A DNA stretch of 64,000 nucleotides from Membranipora membranacea (lineage: Eukaryota; Bryozoa; Gymnolaemata; Cheilostomatida; Membraniporidae), in the NCBI GenBank assembly GCA_914767715.1, contig OU612071.1, forward strand, positions 28,023,681 through 28,087,680, given 5' to 3'. Position 1 is the stretch's first letter; each line of letters begins with the position of its first letter. Of the stretch, positions 30,793-42,481 are shown piece after piece. The position numbers were made by a program, and so were the translations under genes. The notes below the pieces were generated by a model that ran no database searches, was not told where the DNA came from, and saw only the letters and a list, made by a program, of their open reading frames with translations.

Positions 30793-32159
30793 GGTTAGAA
30801 TCCTCATAATAACCATAATAGTCATAGCGGATCCCATCACAATATCATAGAGTAAGGATCCTCACTCGGTGACAAATGTGATCCCATGAGTTATTACATT
30901 CTATTTATGTCATTCAAAGCATCAATGTTTGCTTAGCAATAACTTGCAGCTGTTTCTATGCCAGCAACATTTACTACTACATCACATGCCGAACAAAGAA
31001 TTTCTATCAGTGAAGCAACATCGTCAGTAATATGTGAATTATAGATGACAATTTACTTGAGCAATACAACCATTATAGTATCTTTGATACCACTGTCATG
31101 GACACAAAACTGTAATGAAAGCTATTGAATAAACAATGTGGTTAGGGCTGGTAAATGTAATAAACAAGAACCTAGTTATCACTGGAGATAAAATACTGGC
31201 TCTCTGTATTCTTCTCCTTTCAATATATAACTTCCATGAAACCTAAATCAATCCAGTACAAATACGATGATGGAAACTAGAAACACAAAGCATATTCAGA
31301 ATTGCTACAATTGTTACCTTGGTCATTCAGCAAGCTCACTATTGTCTCATCGTATTCTCTATCCAAAGCTCTCTGGCGTCGTTCAGTAGCTGATCTAGAA
31401 ATCTCCTTTGGTACGGGTGGGTTACGTGATGGAATAGCAGTATTTTTTAGGTCCAGTCTTGCCTTTTGACTGTAAACATAGATTACGGGATAGATAGCAA
31501 TGATTGCTTATTCCAGTGTACTTAGAAATAGTGGGAAATTTCAAACTGTAGGTGTAACTAGAGTTGTAGCATATAGTTACTTTTCTCAGCATATAATGAC
31601 TCTATGAAATCTCTTGCAAGTAAGAAGAGTCCTAGGTTGTGTTGTATCAAAATTCTCTAGTGGTCAGTTTTATTGCTTTCACTAGTTGACAAATTACAAG
31701 TGGTCGTTTAGCTAGTGAAGAAGAAACCACAAAATTTCACAGTAGCCGATTATTTTGACAGTATGTGTATTCCTAAGCCATGGGGGTATATTATTATTAG
31801 TGCAGTGTCCTGTGTGGATGAAATATGATACGGGAGTCATTGGAAAGCAAAGAACAAAATGTGTGTGATCTATTCATGATCGTTACATATCAGGTTGTAT
31901 ACTCGCTCTCACGTTGGGTAGGATGATCTTTGGAAGTCATATTGTTGAGCATTTTCGTAGTCTTCTTCAGTAAAGTGCCGACTGCAGATGCCAGTTCTTG
32001 GACCTGGGGTGAAACCCTCTCTGCTACAGAATAAAGTCCATGCACGGCACCTGTCATTGTTTTCTTTAGGAAAGAGGAAAACAAAGAACGAATCTTTCCT
32101 CAATGGAGCCAGCAACCTCCGGGTGTTACACCCATGCACGCTGCAGTACATAGCCATAA

Positions 32160-33930
32160 TAGTACTGAAAGAAAACAGAAAAAACTGAGTATTACTACCT
32201 GTGACTGATAAGAAGAGAGTCTAAGCTTAGGCTAATTACAAACAAGTGGGAGTCACTGCTGTAACTTCAGTCCAACCTAATCTTATGTATCTGACTGAAA
32301 ATGTACATTGGTCTACGCGTATGGAAAACATGAATGCTAAGAGAGGATATTGCATTGGTTGGACTGGGTAGTTGAACCAGCAATTCATCGACTGAGTGGA
32401 TGCATAATAAACCAAACAATAATTTCCAACATTAGTGCCACATTGCTTCATTGCTCGTTCTTCATCATCATGATCAATAAACAGCAGAGTTTGGTTGCTG
32501 AGAAGGGTTTGCCTAGTAAAAAAAATAAGCAGATCAAACGGATCTAGCTGGTTTTGTGCTCAGAACACAAAAAAGAAAAAAAAATGTCACCAACCAAGTA
32601 GTAGAGCTTAGCACAGGCAGCTGTAATCTACTGCTTAGTGGGTGGGCGAGTAAAATGAGTGTATAGAGAAGAAAGAGAGCATTCTCATTCTTCTCATACT
32701 ATCTTTATCTCTCCTCCCCATCAACTAGACAGTGGTCTGAAGCTGTCTGTGTAGCTGAGTAGTAGTAGTTGCTTACCTGTATGGATGCATATCAAGAAGA
32801 GTGTCTGTGTCAATCAATAATGTAATAGTAGTGGATGGATGAGAACAGTCCAATATATTGATAGCATTTAGAGATGGAAATGTTACAAGAAGAAATGCTT
32901 CAAGTTTCACGGCAACAATATACAGGTTGATCTCTCAGTTAGCTCTCTATAACACTGATATGCTGTATACTTTCAGTTGCACACATATTGTTATGAGCAT
33001 GAGTTCCTTTGCTTAGTATTCATACTCCAAGCTCCGCCCACCAAAATTCAAAATAGTATTATTATTGAGATATTTGAGTAATTATTAGTTTAATTATATT
33101 TAAAATACTCACTATTATGGCAGAGTTTTTAAATCAAAATAAAAAATACTATATTTACTGAGAAAATATTATATGAATATCTATGAATCATTCACATGAT
33201 ACAATCAATACTATGAGGATCAGGTGAGTGATGTCACAGCTCTGATGAATTGCTAGGTATGAGGTGAGTGATGTCACTAGGCGGGAAATTTCACACATGA
33301 CCAAAGTTGGAACATGACACTCTATATGACTGTGAACATTTGGGCAAATTTGGGCAAATATGGATTTCAAGTTAATTTCCTCTTTAACTAAATCCAAATC
33401 TTGACTGCATGAGAAAATCTGTATTTGTTTGAAAGTTAATCAATAAAATGTTGGAGCAGGAGTTTTGGTTGGGTTTGAGCCTCCCTGGTTTGAGATACAT
33501 GACAAAAGTACTCAGAGTGATCCTTCCAATGAAGAAGGAATCATAACTCTAGTAAATGATAATAAAGCAAGGAGTATGGGTCCCAACTCCCTCACTAAAG
33601 CAACTCAAATCTTTGCAATGATTGCTATGAGCATACTGGGAGTGCCAAGAAAGTTCTCCATGAAAATCCAATAACAATAACAAAATTTGGAAATTATTGA
33701 GTCACCAATGTGCGAATGCTAGAAGAACCAAGGAGTCGGAGGGGAATAATGAATTAAATAGTTGTCTACCGGGTGCATGTTCGTCTCTCAACCTGACAGT
33801 GTGATATGTGGATGCTTCTTGATATCTCACAGGTTCATTGTAACAAGCTCAGATTCATTCTTATGAATTACATTTATCAAAGTAATATTAAGACGGGATG
33901 GAATTTTTTTTCAAACATACCTACCTTTGA
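32160..33930. other. Stretch without supported genes, 5' of the THAP gene
   Basis: No coding region supported. It should contain the THAP gene promoter and possibly the right end of that transposon. A CTTTCAG just upstream of the first ATG hints at a spliced 5' leader. The phrase GGTGAGTGATGTCAC occurs twice (about 33223 and 33262). Confidence 0.4.
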
Positions 33931-33939
33931 ATTTCATCT

Positions 33940-34858
33940 GGGATGAACTGGGTAGCGAGGACTCTGTTAAGACGTGACGTGAGTTGCCTGTACGCAGAGG
34001 TCCTAGAAAAGGCATGGTTAACATATAAATATCAATAATTTATGGACAAAATGCCTATATGAGGATGAAAGGCTAGATAGGTACGAGTGACATTAGCGTA
34101 CAGGCAACTGGCAAGATTTTTTTTGGGGGTAGTTGGTAGAGACAATCGGTATGTTTTCCCATCCTGCACAGTTTCTCAAATCAGAGTCAGGTACCACAAA
34201 CCAGAAAGAGTAGAATATGTGGGTTTAGAGATATGACATGATATAATCGATACTAATTCAGAAACCTAGAGGTGTGTGCAGCAAACATTTCTTCTATATT
34301 TTGCGGCCTCTCATGTAGATCTGTCATTGGCGGATATCGATTTTCTATTCGGATCACCTCTCTGCATCAATCAGGTCCGGAGGCTGGAGTCTATAAAAAT
34401 AACTCAAATAAATTGTACTAATTTTTTTAATAAATCTTGGTCGCTTAGATAGTATTATATTGTCATGCTATGGTAATACAAACATCAGTCCTTACCCTAT
34501 GGATTCCTCAAATCACAAATTTGATTTTATCAATTGTAGTTTGACTGCAGGCTGCAGTGTGCACATTTCCTATACCAACATAAACTAATTTAAACGATAT
34601 GTTTGATTATGGCTGAGGTTAAAAGATAACTGTGTGTGATGGTAGATTCACATAATAGAAAGTGATTCATGGCAACACTCGGGACTTACTCGCAATCCTA
34701 TACTCGCCCATATCCATCTCATTGCCATCAACTGTTACAGGGGTATTCCCTCTGTTTTTTGGTGTTACAGGTAGCTGCTTCCTGTGTTTCCTGTTTTTAA
34801 ACAGAAAGTGGAACACCCATCCTGTCGATGAAATTCCCTGAAGAGACTCTCGGTTCAA
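33940..34858 (-). CDS. Two unknown minus-strand exons
   Basis: Exon-like block 34689-34858 (after TTTTAG, ending at GTAAGTCC) reads LNRESLQGISSTGWVFHFLF followed by a Lys/Arg-rich region and an acidic DGNEMDMGEYRIA. A second block at about 33927-34006 (after TTCTAG, ending at GTAGGT) reads SAYRQLTSRLNRVLATQFIP. Both have good borders, but I could not prove they join or name the protein. Confidence 0.35.
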
Positions 34859-34869
34859 CTAAAACAAGC

Positions 34870-36575
34870 CAATATTATTATTACACATCAATCTACCGAC
34901 ATTCAAAGAATGATAGAGGGGACACACAAAATCATGATTTCAAACAACCAGCCTTCTTCTGGATCTTTGGATTTTTGTCTCTGCATAAATATAAGCCCAG
35001 TTTTTCAGGTTCAATGTTTTTTCCCACCTGCAATATCTCTGCTGTGAGAATGAAGCTATTCTGTCTGGCCCATAAATTGGCTCTACCACCAGTTGTTTTT
35101 ATTGGAGCCTCTTTTTTTCTCATATTGGTTCATGTCGGTGATCAACAAAGCTTTTTTTTTCGCTATTGTCTCTGACTTTAATCATAAATATTACGCATCA
35201 GTTTGATATTGTCCTTTCAGGCAACAATATTTCTGGTGAGGGATTCATACTCAACGTTGCCCTGCTGATCATCTTGAGGACTCATTCATTGTTCCACCAG
35301 TTGCACACTTAGATTGTTACAGTTGCCTGGATGCTGCCTGGATGTTGCCTGGATGTTGCCTGGATGTTGCTGTTCATCTCTATAATTGCCATGCCTGTTG
35401 TGCCTATATATTGGCAAGTCTCCCATACATGTGCGGGTTTCAACTGTTTTTGATTTACAAATTAATAAACAATTCTGGAACATAGTCATACCATAAAAGC
35501 ATGATGATGGAACCTTCCTAATTGCTGCCTCCCCTCTTTAGTGTTTAAGATATCTTACTGCAAAGCTCTTACTCTCCTCCCTGTGAACGGCCGCCAGCAT
35601 AACCCTTCAATGAGCAGAAAAGATATGCGCAATGATGGTGACTTTCGTGTCTTGAGGAAGCTTTTTTTTTTTTTATATTTTTGCCTGGTCAGTTTTTATG
35701 CTTAGAATCTTACCTAGTCTTCATAACCCTATGACCAAAACGGATCATTTTTGGGGCAATGTGGTTGATGGTGCTATGCAAATTCATGAATAAAAGAGAC
35801 AGTATCCATCAATGACTACCATCAGTTTTTGCCATATTTATTCCACTTGTCTGCTAATTAAGCATCTTGAACCTCCTGAAGTAATTGCAAATTTCTTTTC
35901 TTGTTGATTTTTCGGCCTCAAACATATCAAATGCAGCCCCACTTTCCAATGTGTTTAGAAGGTAGACATTGAACACAGCCGGCTTAGTTTGTGAGGTGCT
36001 GCTCTCCATGGCCTACAGTCTCAGGTCATTGCTTTCGATCCAACCTGAAAAATCAGTTAACTTTTGAAATTGACTCTTTCGCAACCCTGAAATCAGCCAA
36101 TGAAATATTTGAATGAGAAATAACATTGATCGTATCGTGATATGACCGTTGTTATATATTCATTAAGCTGTATCGGCCACCACCATCTTTGTTAATACTG
36201 TTTGGGAATCCAGTGATTCGTTGGCTGACGTTGTCAACTTCAGGTTGTCACAAATAGATTTAAGTGCAGTTACGATACACTTTAACGCAGCACTTTTCTT
36301 AGAACCTGGAATCATAATGAGCAACAACTGATTATACAGTGATAGATATAGTTAAATCAGCAGACAGTTAGAGAAATAGGTTCCAATCTATGCTGAGTTC
36401 TAATTTTCGCTTCACAAATCTGTACGTAAACAGCGTAGATTTGACATTTAGCTATGATAGAATTTATTTTTTCACAATACATGCCTAAAGAATCTACCTC
36501 ATCTTCTCAACGCTGGAATTCTATACGGCACTAATGACATGCATGTTTACTCCAAAAATATCATTCTAGCGTAAT
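34870..36575. other. Stretch without supported genes; short tandem repeat
   Basis: No coding region supported. An 11-bp unit TTGCCTGGATG is repeated four times at about 35325-35372. A poly-T/A run lies near 35664. Confidence 0.5.
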
Positions 36576-36579
36576 GTTG

Positions 36580-36980
36580 TTAGAAAGGGCAGCAGAATTC
36601 AAGTTTACAAACGTCTCTTTTACGCAGCCAGTACTCAAGGTAGTCGTGTATCCTATCAAAGTAGGGCCTGTCCTTCAGTGTCTGCATCACTAAATCATTT
36701 TCATCCTTCTGCACCGACAGAGCCAACCTGCTCATAAGCTGCAATGCCTCCGCAGCCTCTTCTTCATTCAGCATTGACTAAACTTTGTTTGCCAGTTGCG
36801 TTTGGCATGGAAAAGGCAGGTGATCTGCTGTGCATCTGAAGTTTTAAAGGTCGATAGCCTTGTCGGGAAATTTATCTTCCTGTGGTTGAGCCGGGTACAG
36901 TTTACTGTACCTTCCCGACGGCTCTTAATTCGAAAAATGACTGAGTAAAAATTAGTTAAGAAAGGCTTCCAGCCAGACAT
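36580..36980 (-). CDS. Unknown helical protein fragment(s)
   Basis: The minus frame 36774-36580 reads MLNEEEAAEALQLMSRLALS, then a helical stretch and YFDRIHDYLEYWLRKRDVCK. The upstream frame 36980-36768 is basic. The acidic-helical pattern resembles small proteins that accompany Polinton-like genes in invertebrates, but this is only an impression. Start, exon limits and function are unknown. Confidence 0.3.
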
Positions 36981-37486
36981 GAAATATTGAAGAATGTGCC
37001 TCAGTAATACAGTGGCAACCAGCCAGACAGTAATACTCTGTTTGTGTGTTTGTGAATAATGATTGTAATGTGTTACCTCTTAGTATGCGATTGGAAAGAA
37101 GTATTTAGTACACGTGCGACCTTGATAACATCAAACATCCAACTGACGACAGTAAAAGCGTCCGTTGGGTATAAAGCAAGTGAGGGTTTATACCCAAAAC
37201 TAATAATATCTATTGATTACAGTGGTGATTGATACAGTGAATAACTAAAATAGGCAACTAACAGTGGTATTAAAAGTATTAAAATATGAGCACTGCCTGT
37301 TGGATAATAAGGTGATGAATGATGGGCTGATGCAAGGCTATTGATATCGTAATGGTACAGTCAAAGTCTTTAAGTAGCAGATTTCCCCACACAGACCCTC
37401 CAGAGTAAAATTAATAGAAAAAGAAACGGATAATGGAGGCTTTAGCTAATTAATTTTGATTTCACACACAAGGGGAAAAATGCTGT

Positions 37487-38157
37487 TTACTGGGGGTTTC
37501 TTAGATATTGTTTCAGTTCATCTGCGGCAGCATCGAAAGAATTCAGTGTCCGGCGGAGTTTGGTCAAGTCTGTGCTAAAGCCGGCAGCAGCAGAAGGTAG
37601 ACGTGAGCGAGTAGGGTAGAATATCAGCCTGGGTTTTTGTTGGAGATTCATTGCAGTGGTGAACATTTCCAAACTTTCAGCGCAGACAGCATAGGAGATA
37701 GGTTGGCAAGCCGATTGGGTATGATGATCAGTCACTGTGCAGGAATCTTGACTGGGGAAGCCACAAGCACAAAGGTGGGATATGTAGTGGCCTGACATGT
37801 GGTGTTTGTGTGCCAGACGATATTGGGATGTTTCATCGCAAATCGAACAAGTGAAATTTCTCTGATTTTGCAGAACTTGATCAACCTTTCGTCTGGTTAG
37901 AGCCGACACTCAAAACATATGATCTGCGACGACTGTGCAGTGAGGTTATTGTGGTTACCTCTCGAATCAGTGTCTGTCCGACGTCTTTTGTGTGATCTAT
38001 CCTCGGTGTCTGGGTCCACATTCACCGTAAACTGCGGTAGGTTGGCAGCCCCTGGAGAGAATAGTTCTGTCAGCTCTTCGTTGTCCTGACCATAGACCAG
38101 CTCTGATTCGATATCGTGGTTTTCTATGCTCAAGGGTTGTTGATGCTCTTCTGCCAT
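37487..38157 (-). CDS. C2H2-like zinc-finger gene with TATA box, frame break in middle
   Basis: The likely start is ATG 38157 (MAEEHQQ), about 60 bp downstream of a TATAAAAG box at 38226-38219. The N-terminal part is acidic and carries a nuclear-localisation-like SHKRRRTD. It ends with CFEC just before a stop, and the other frame continues (37909-37487) with CSICDETSQYRLAHKHHMSGH, a C2H2 finger, then more Cys/His pairs (LCACGF, DHHTQSAC). A frameshift or very short intron near 37900 must join them. No family recognised; the zinc pattern suggests a nucleic-acid-binding regulator. Confidence 0.5.
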
Positions 38158-38218
38158 ATTTATTACCTTCGTTATTGCTTTTCCCAAACAGATTGTGGCT
38201 TGCACATGAAAGCAACTG

Positions 38219-38226
38219 CTTTTATA
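38219..38226 (-). promoter_or_regulatory. TATA box (TATAAAAG) of the zinc-finger gene
   Basis: Octamer on the minus strand identical to the one at 9724-9717. Transcription would start near 38190, before ATG 38157, which disfavours the upstream ATG at 38205. Confidence 0.55.
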
Positions 38227-38516
38227 CTCTGTTTTTGGCAGCAGGGGATTACATTATGATTCATCAATCTCAATACCAAGATGAGTTAGACATGGTGGAT
38301 AATGATGAATTGTGCAAACTTTTATGTATGCTGATCTAGAGTGTACAGTACGACTACGTTGATAGCATAATTATATTTTGGAGCTTGATGAAATGGTATA
38401 ACTAGAATATATATGATAATTTTAATACAGATCTTGAAGAATTATTCAAGAACATAGTCAGCTAAATAGCGTGGCACATTTCTCGTGCGCATTTCTCGTG
38501 GATTTGAACCAGGTGT

Positions 38517-39100
38517 TCAGGTAGCATCATTGCTCCTATCCACTTGGTCTGGTTTCTCTACAGTGAGTTGCAGTTGCGATCTTGGACTCACTGTTACCCT
38601 GCTTTCTGTATTGGTTTGCTCATCTTGAGCAGTATCATCTGGATTTTGAGGCTCCATTTTGGAGTTGTGTCCTCTTTCACCTCTCTCAACTGTAGCCCGA
38701 GAACCTGCAAATCCAATCTCTTCGCGAGGGAGCTTTGCAATACCTCTCATATTGGGCCTTGTATTAGGCTCTATGGTCGCAGGGGCTTGCCCTACAACAT
38801 GCATAGACTTTCTGTGGAGCTTCAAACGTGATTCATGCTGAACTGAGCTCTGATTGTTTCTTTCAATAAGGTAAACATGGTTATCATATGCTTGTCTAAC
38901 TGTGAAGGGTCCACAGAATTTAGCCTGTAACTTGCCACTCTGCCCTTTTTTCCTTTTTTTTATTCTAGAAGCACTTCATCTCCTTCTTTATAGAGGGGAG
39001 GCTCCTCTGTGTCATTCTGCGTTACTTTATATTGTTGGACTCTTAGAGCTTCATGCACTGCTTCAGCCTACTCTCCATTTCAACCACATACTCATTACAT
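38517..39100 (-). pseudogene. Ty3/Gypsy integrase C-terminal (GPF/Y) fragment
   Basis: The minus strand reads KLQAKFCGPFTVRQAYDNHV and then YLIERNNQ, the GPF/Y module that closes Gypsy integrases, followed by a Ser/Pro-rich tail to 38517. Just upstream, in shifted frames, are EYVVEMESRLKQ and YKEGDEVLLE, which normally precede this module. The integrase core is missing; the RNase H frame ends directly upstream, so an internal deletion joined the two. Multiple frame changes make it dead. Confidence 0.75.
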
Positions 39101-39109
39101 GGCTTTGGT

Positions 39110-39798
39110 CTAATATGGTCTTAAATGCTTTGTTGCTTTGATCACGGCAAAAAGCTCTTTTCTTGTCACACAATAATTCACCTCTGCTGGTGCCAGGCTT
39201 TTAGAATAATAAGCTATGACTCTCTCATGGCCATCTTCTATTTGCGACAACACAGCTCCCGTGGAGTATTTACTTGCATCGGTGTCTAATACATACTGTC
39301 TACCTGGTATTGGGTACCCCAATATTGGTGCTGATGTCATCAATGCTTTTAGCTTATCAAAAGCTGCCTGGAATTCTTCACTCCAAGCAAATGGGGTCTT
39401 GCCGCTCATTAGCTTGTTCAGTGGTTTACATATATCAGCGAGACTGTCTATATATCTCCGATAATAGTTCACAAATCCGTGGAAGGATTTTAATGATGTC
39501 TTGCATGCCGGCACTGGCCAATCTTTAACTTTATCTATTGTCTCAGGGTCACAGGACACGCCCGCACCACCGACTATGTTTCCGAGGTATTTGACCTGTT
39601 TGGCTAGGAGCACACACTTGGAAGGCTTCAGCTTCAATTTTGCGTCTCTAAACCGTTGGAATACTTCAGCCAGACGTTCTATCTGCTCTGAGACCGTGCA
39701 GCTATACACTATAACATCATCAAGATAAATCATGACCGTTTTGTGATGGAGCCCTCTTAACACCTTCTCCATTAGGCGTTCAAAGCATGCTGGGGCAT
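39110..39798 (-). pseudogene. Ty3/Gypsy reverse transcriptase (C-terminal half) and RNase H start
   Basis: Reads NAPACFERLMEKVLRG across the element border and then MIYLDDVIVYS (catalytic YLDD), LKPSKCVLLAKQVKYLG and the connection region FHGFVNYYRRYI. It continues into RNase H with YVLDTDASKYSTGAVLSQ. It stops at KATKHLRPY, where RNase H is cut short by the deletion. The 5' half lies at 40334-40918, across an inserted element. Confidence 0.9.
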
Positions 39799-39800
39799 TA

Positions 39801-40327
39801 CCGTAAGGTCGCGTATTGTAACCACATGGCTTGTTGGTGAACAGACCTGGATTAATTTAGGATACAAAACGCACTATGTGTTACATGCTAATGCCCTCCC
39901 ACCACACTGCACAGACCTGACCACAGCCCACAGCTGTCCTACTTACTTCTTCAAAACAAAACATTATGATACATTTCTGTCTGCCATAATAATAAGCATT
40001 GCATCGACTGGTTGGAGAGGAAGAATGCTGATTGGTTAACTATTGGTCAGATCGTTTCTAATTGGATGATAATCTTGTGTATTTGTAGCAAGGCAAACAA
40101 CTGTTTGAGGTCAAGGTCAATACATTGAGCTCAACAATTTTATATGTCTCTTCTGAGGTAGGATATTGTTAATAAAAATAAGAGATATATAGTCACTGTT
40201 AGCTTGTTACAACTGAGTTAGTATGTATGTTCACTCATTAGCCACCTGCCTATAGAATTTGGAAACAATGCCCTTTTAACCACTCATGGACATTAACCAT
40301 GCGGCTTCAATACGTGACCTTAAACGG
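39801..40327. mobile_element. 527-bp TA-flanked inverted-repeat element inserted in the Gypsy RT
   Basis: Termini read CCGTAAGGTCGCGTATTGTA at the left and, inverted, CCGTTTAAGGTCACGTATTG at the right; similarity continues about 30 bp. A TA dinucleotide flanks both sides (39799-39800 and 40328-40329). Removing the element and one TA restores an unbroken Gypsy RT motif (Phe-Gly-Leu-Cys-Asn-Ala-Pro), which fixes the ends to the base. No coding frame inside, so it is a non-autonomous element of a TA-targeting superfamily such as Tc1/mariner. Confidence 0.88.
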
Positions 40328-40333
40328 TACACA

Positions 40334-40918
40334 GCCCAAAACTCAGCACGTTCCATTTCCACAGACCATTGCGTGTGATAAAGGCAGATTTTTCTTGCGC
40401 TACTTTATCTAACGGAACCTGCCAATAAGATGAGCACATGTCCAATGTACTAAAGTATTAACTCCCTGACAAAGAGTCGTGACTCTCGTCAATACGAGGT
40501 AAGGGATATAAGTCCTTAACAGTGATGTTATTAAGTCGCCTGTAGTCTATGCAAAAACGGAACAACTTTTCCTCGTTTGGTCCATTTGGTTTGCGTTCCA
40601 CAAGAACCACAGGGAAAGACCAGGCTCCATTTCCAGGCTCAATTAGGCCTTGTTCTAGCAGTTTTTGAACCTGTTTTTCTACTACTTTCTCTTTTTCCGG
40701 CCCGAGTCTACGGGGAAGATGTTTTATTGGTTTTGTCCCATCAAGAACATGAATGGAATGCTGTGCTGCATCCGTCAAACCTAAATCGGACTCATTTTTA
40801 CTGAATACATCTGCGTATTCCGTCAACAATGTGGCTAGCGCCCTTTGATCATCTTGTGATTCAATCTCCTTGATTGTATTATTGTACAGTATAGAAATAT
40901 GCTCAGGCACTAAAGTCT
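40334..40918 (-). pseudogene. Ty3/Gypsy reverse transcriptase, N-terminal half
   Basis: Reads VPEHISILYNNTIKEI, EYADVFSKNESDLGLT, LLEQGLIEPGNGAWSFPVVL and FCIDYRRLNNIT, the standard start of Gypsy RT. A TAA at 40458-40460 interrupts it, then the same frame continues with YFSTLDMCSSYWQVPLDK and WNVLSFGLC up to the 527-bp insertion. The upstream part of the polyprotein (protease end, 44148-44701) is separated by a ~3.2-kb insertion. Confidence 0.9.
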
Positions 40919-41545
40919 CAGTTCCTTAAAGTCAATTTGGGCAAATCTTAGGCTAAGAAGTTGTCTTCTCTTATTGTCGAAATTTGGTGGCTCATTTGCA
41001 GTATAGAGTTATCACCCCATCTATCTATCTGTGTAAAACATTTTAGTTTCAAGCATGTGGATAGACTGCTTCACAGAGTAAAGGGATTCAGAGTAAATTT
41101 TTTAACAATAGTCAAGGAAAGAGTTTTTTACTCCTTGGTCCTGCAAGCTTTGCGTCAAGGGGAAAGTTATGGGAAGCTTGATGCCAAAAACTCCTTTCAT
41201 CTATTTGTCACAATTATAGGGTTCTGGAGAATGAACTGAATTCAAAGTTTTTGATTACAGTAAAAAATAGAATATGCAGGCTCTCCCGTAAAATTTCTCT
41301 TTGTACAGCCTTACTCCACAATTAGACATGAAGTTTTATACTTCAATTACACCTAACTATCCTAGCTAAATTGATACGGTGGGTATAGCTAGGAAGGCAG
41401 TATTGTGGCAGTTTTTACAATAGGATTAACTATTACAATCCTTGAATGATGCTGCCACACTGTACCCTTGGTCTGTGCAATCATTGAACCTTAAATTTAT
41501 CGAAAGGGCCTCATATCAAATGTATCTGCGGTCCATCGTCTACTG

Positions 41546-42136
41546 GGCTTTGGTTGGCACCCAGGTGTGTTCCGACCTGCAAACAGAGAGCAACCTGGCG
41601 CAGATATTGTGGCCTGGCCACTATGGCAACGAATTTTGCCGCCTATGCTCCGGGATGTGGCTTGTGACAAGACATCTGATTTAAATCAACCTTCAATTTT
41701 AATCAGTCTTGAGACACAAAGGTTATCCTCAGGTTTTGATATCCTAATATTACATTGCCTTTAAATCATTTGGAAAAGATAAACAAGGCACAACAGTAAC
41801 TAATTCTTTCCCTGTAATGAAACACAGAGACTGCAATACAACTTTTTGTTTACAAATAAGACTTTCTTGAGGGATTAGAAAATTTACTCTGAGAAAACAA
41901 TGTCTGTAATTGCTCTAACTGATCTTCATCCAGCTTAGGTCTCAATTGTACTTGGATCGTTTCAATGCACCGCGTGGAGAATTGCTTCAGATTTTTTTTG
42001 GAGGCCATCTCAGATTTGTTGTTTATTGAGTCAGCCCACCTGTTTGGCTAACCGAATCCTCAAAAGTAACAACATTATAACTTGTTGCAGTATAGATGCA
42101 GTCCCAGGGCACCCTCTACTTGATTGTGCAATAACT
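41546..42136. repeat. Direct repeat copy A (~590 bp)
   Basis: Matches 42482-43124 at roughly 95% by eye. It starts CTGGGCTTTGGTTGG and ends near GATTGTGCAATAACT. Copy B has about 45 extra bases near 42645-42690. On the minus strand, ATG 42008 begins an exon reading MASKKNLKQF, then CIETIQVQLRPKLDEDQ. Confidence 0.9.
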
Positions 42137-42481
42137 CCCGGAAGAAGGTTTACCCGGCTAGCCAACAGTGAAGTGATCGGAGCCTTGTATAACTTTTTAG
42201 AAGCATGGACCATGTTTTTGTTGAGTAAAGAGACTGTGGATAATTGAATGTCGACAAGGTGTCATGGTCGATTGTAAAAATGTAAATATACAAGTAGCCA
42301 GCCACTAGAGCCTATTGATTCAACATGATATTATATGATATTTTAGATGCAATAAAATTGGTATAAAAAAACGGGGCACTCAATATGGGCTAAATTTTTT
42401 GTATCAGAACTGGGGTTTCGGGCTTGGAATGCTGGTTGGAAAATATATTTGGACTGAGCAGGAATTACAAATTATCTAGCA

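Larger units (their letters stand above)
25696..32157 (-). pseudogene. THAP-domain transposase (Kolobok-like), 13 exons, one premature stop
   Basis: Exons on the minus strand: 31913-32157, 31318-31469, 30286-30451, 29680-29777, 29283-29457, 28887-29059, 28584-28666, 28121-28304, 27798-27900, 27306-27472, 26749-26920, 26331-26479 and 25696-26057. Every junction has AG/GT borders and the phases match at all 12, giving 742 codons plus stop. Exon 1 is a THAP zinc finger (CSVHGC, later CSRHF; W in RAWTLFC); exon 2 supplies the AIPS motif. Later exons carry VILGGDARCDS and YCLMDMTTHKI, VTDQH, YDTWHVVK, and the C-terminal HAPKHLSFGF and QLNENCDR, the pattern of THAP-containing DDE-type transposases. 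The only lesion is a TGA at 27342-27340 in exon 10, probably replacing a Cys codon. Assignment to Kolobok is less sure than to THAP transposases. Confidence 0.9.

Noticed and set aside
34828-35175. 115-codon plus-strand ORF
   Set aside because: It overlaps a better-supported minus exon and has no motif; its hydrophobic tail comes from a T-rich run.
42026-42247. Plus-strand ORFs inside repeats A and B
   Set aside because: They are shadows across a duplicated region; the minus-strand exon is supported by an inverted, frame-preserving paralogue, and these are not.
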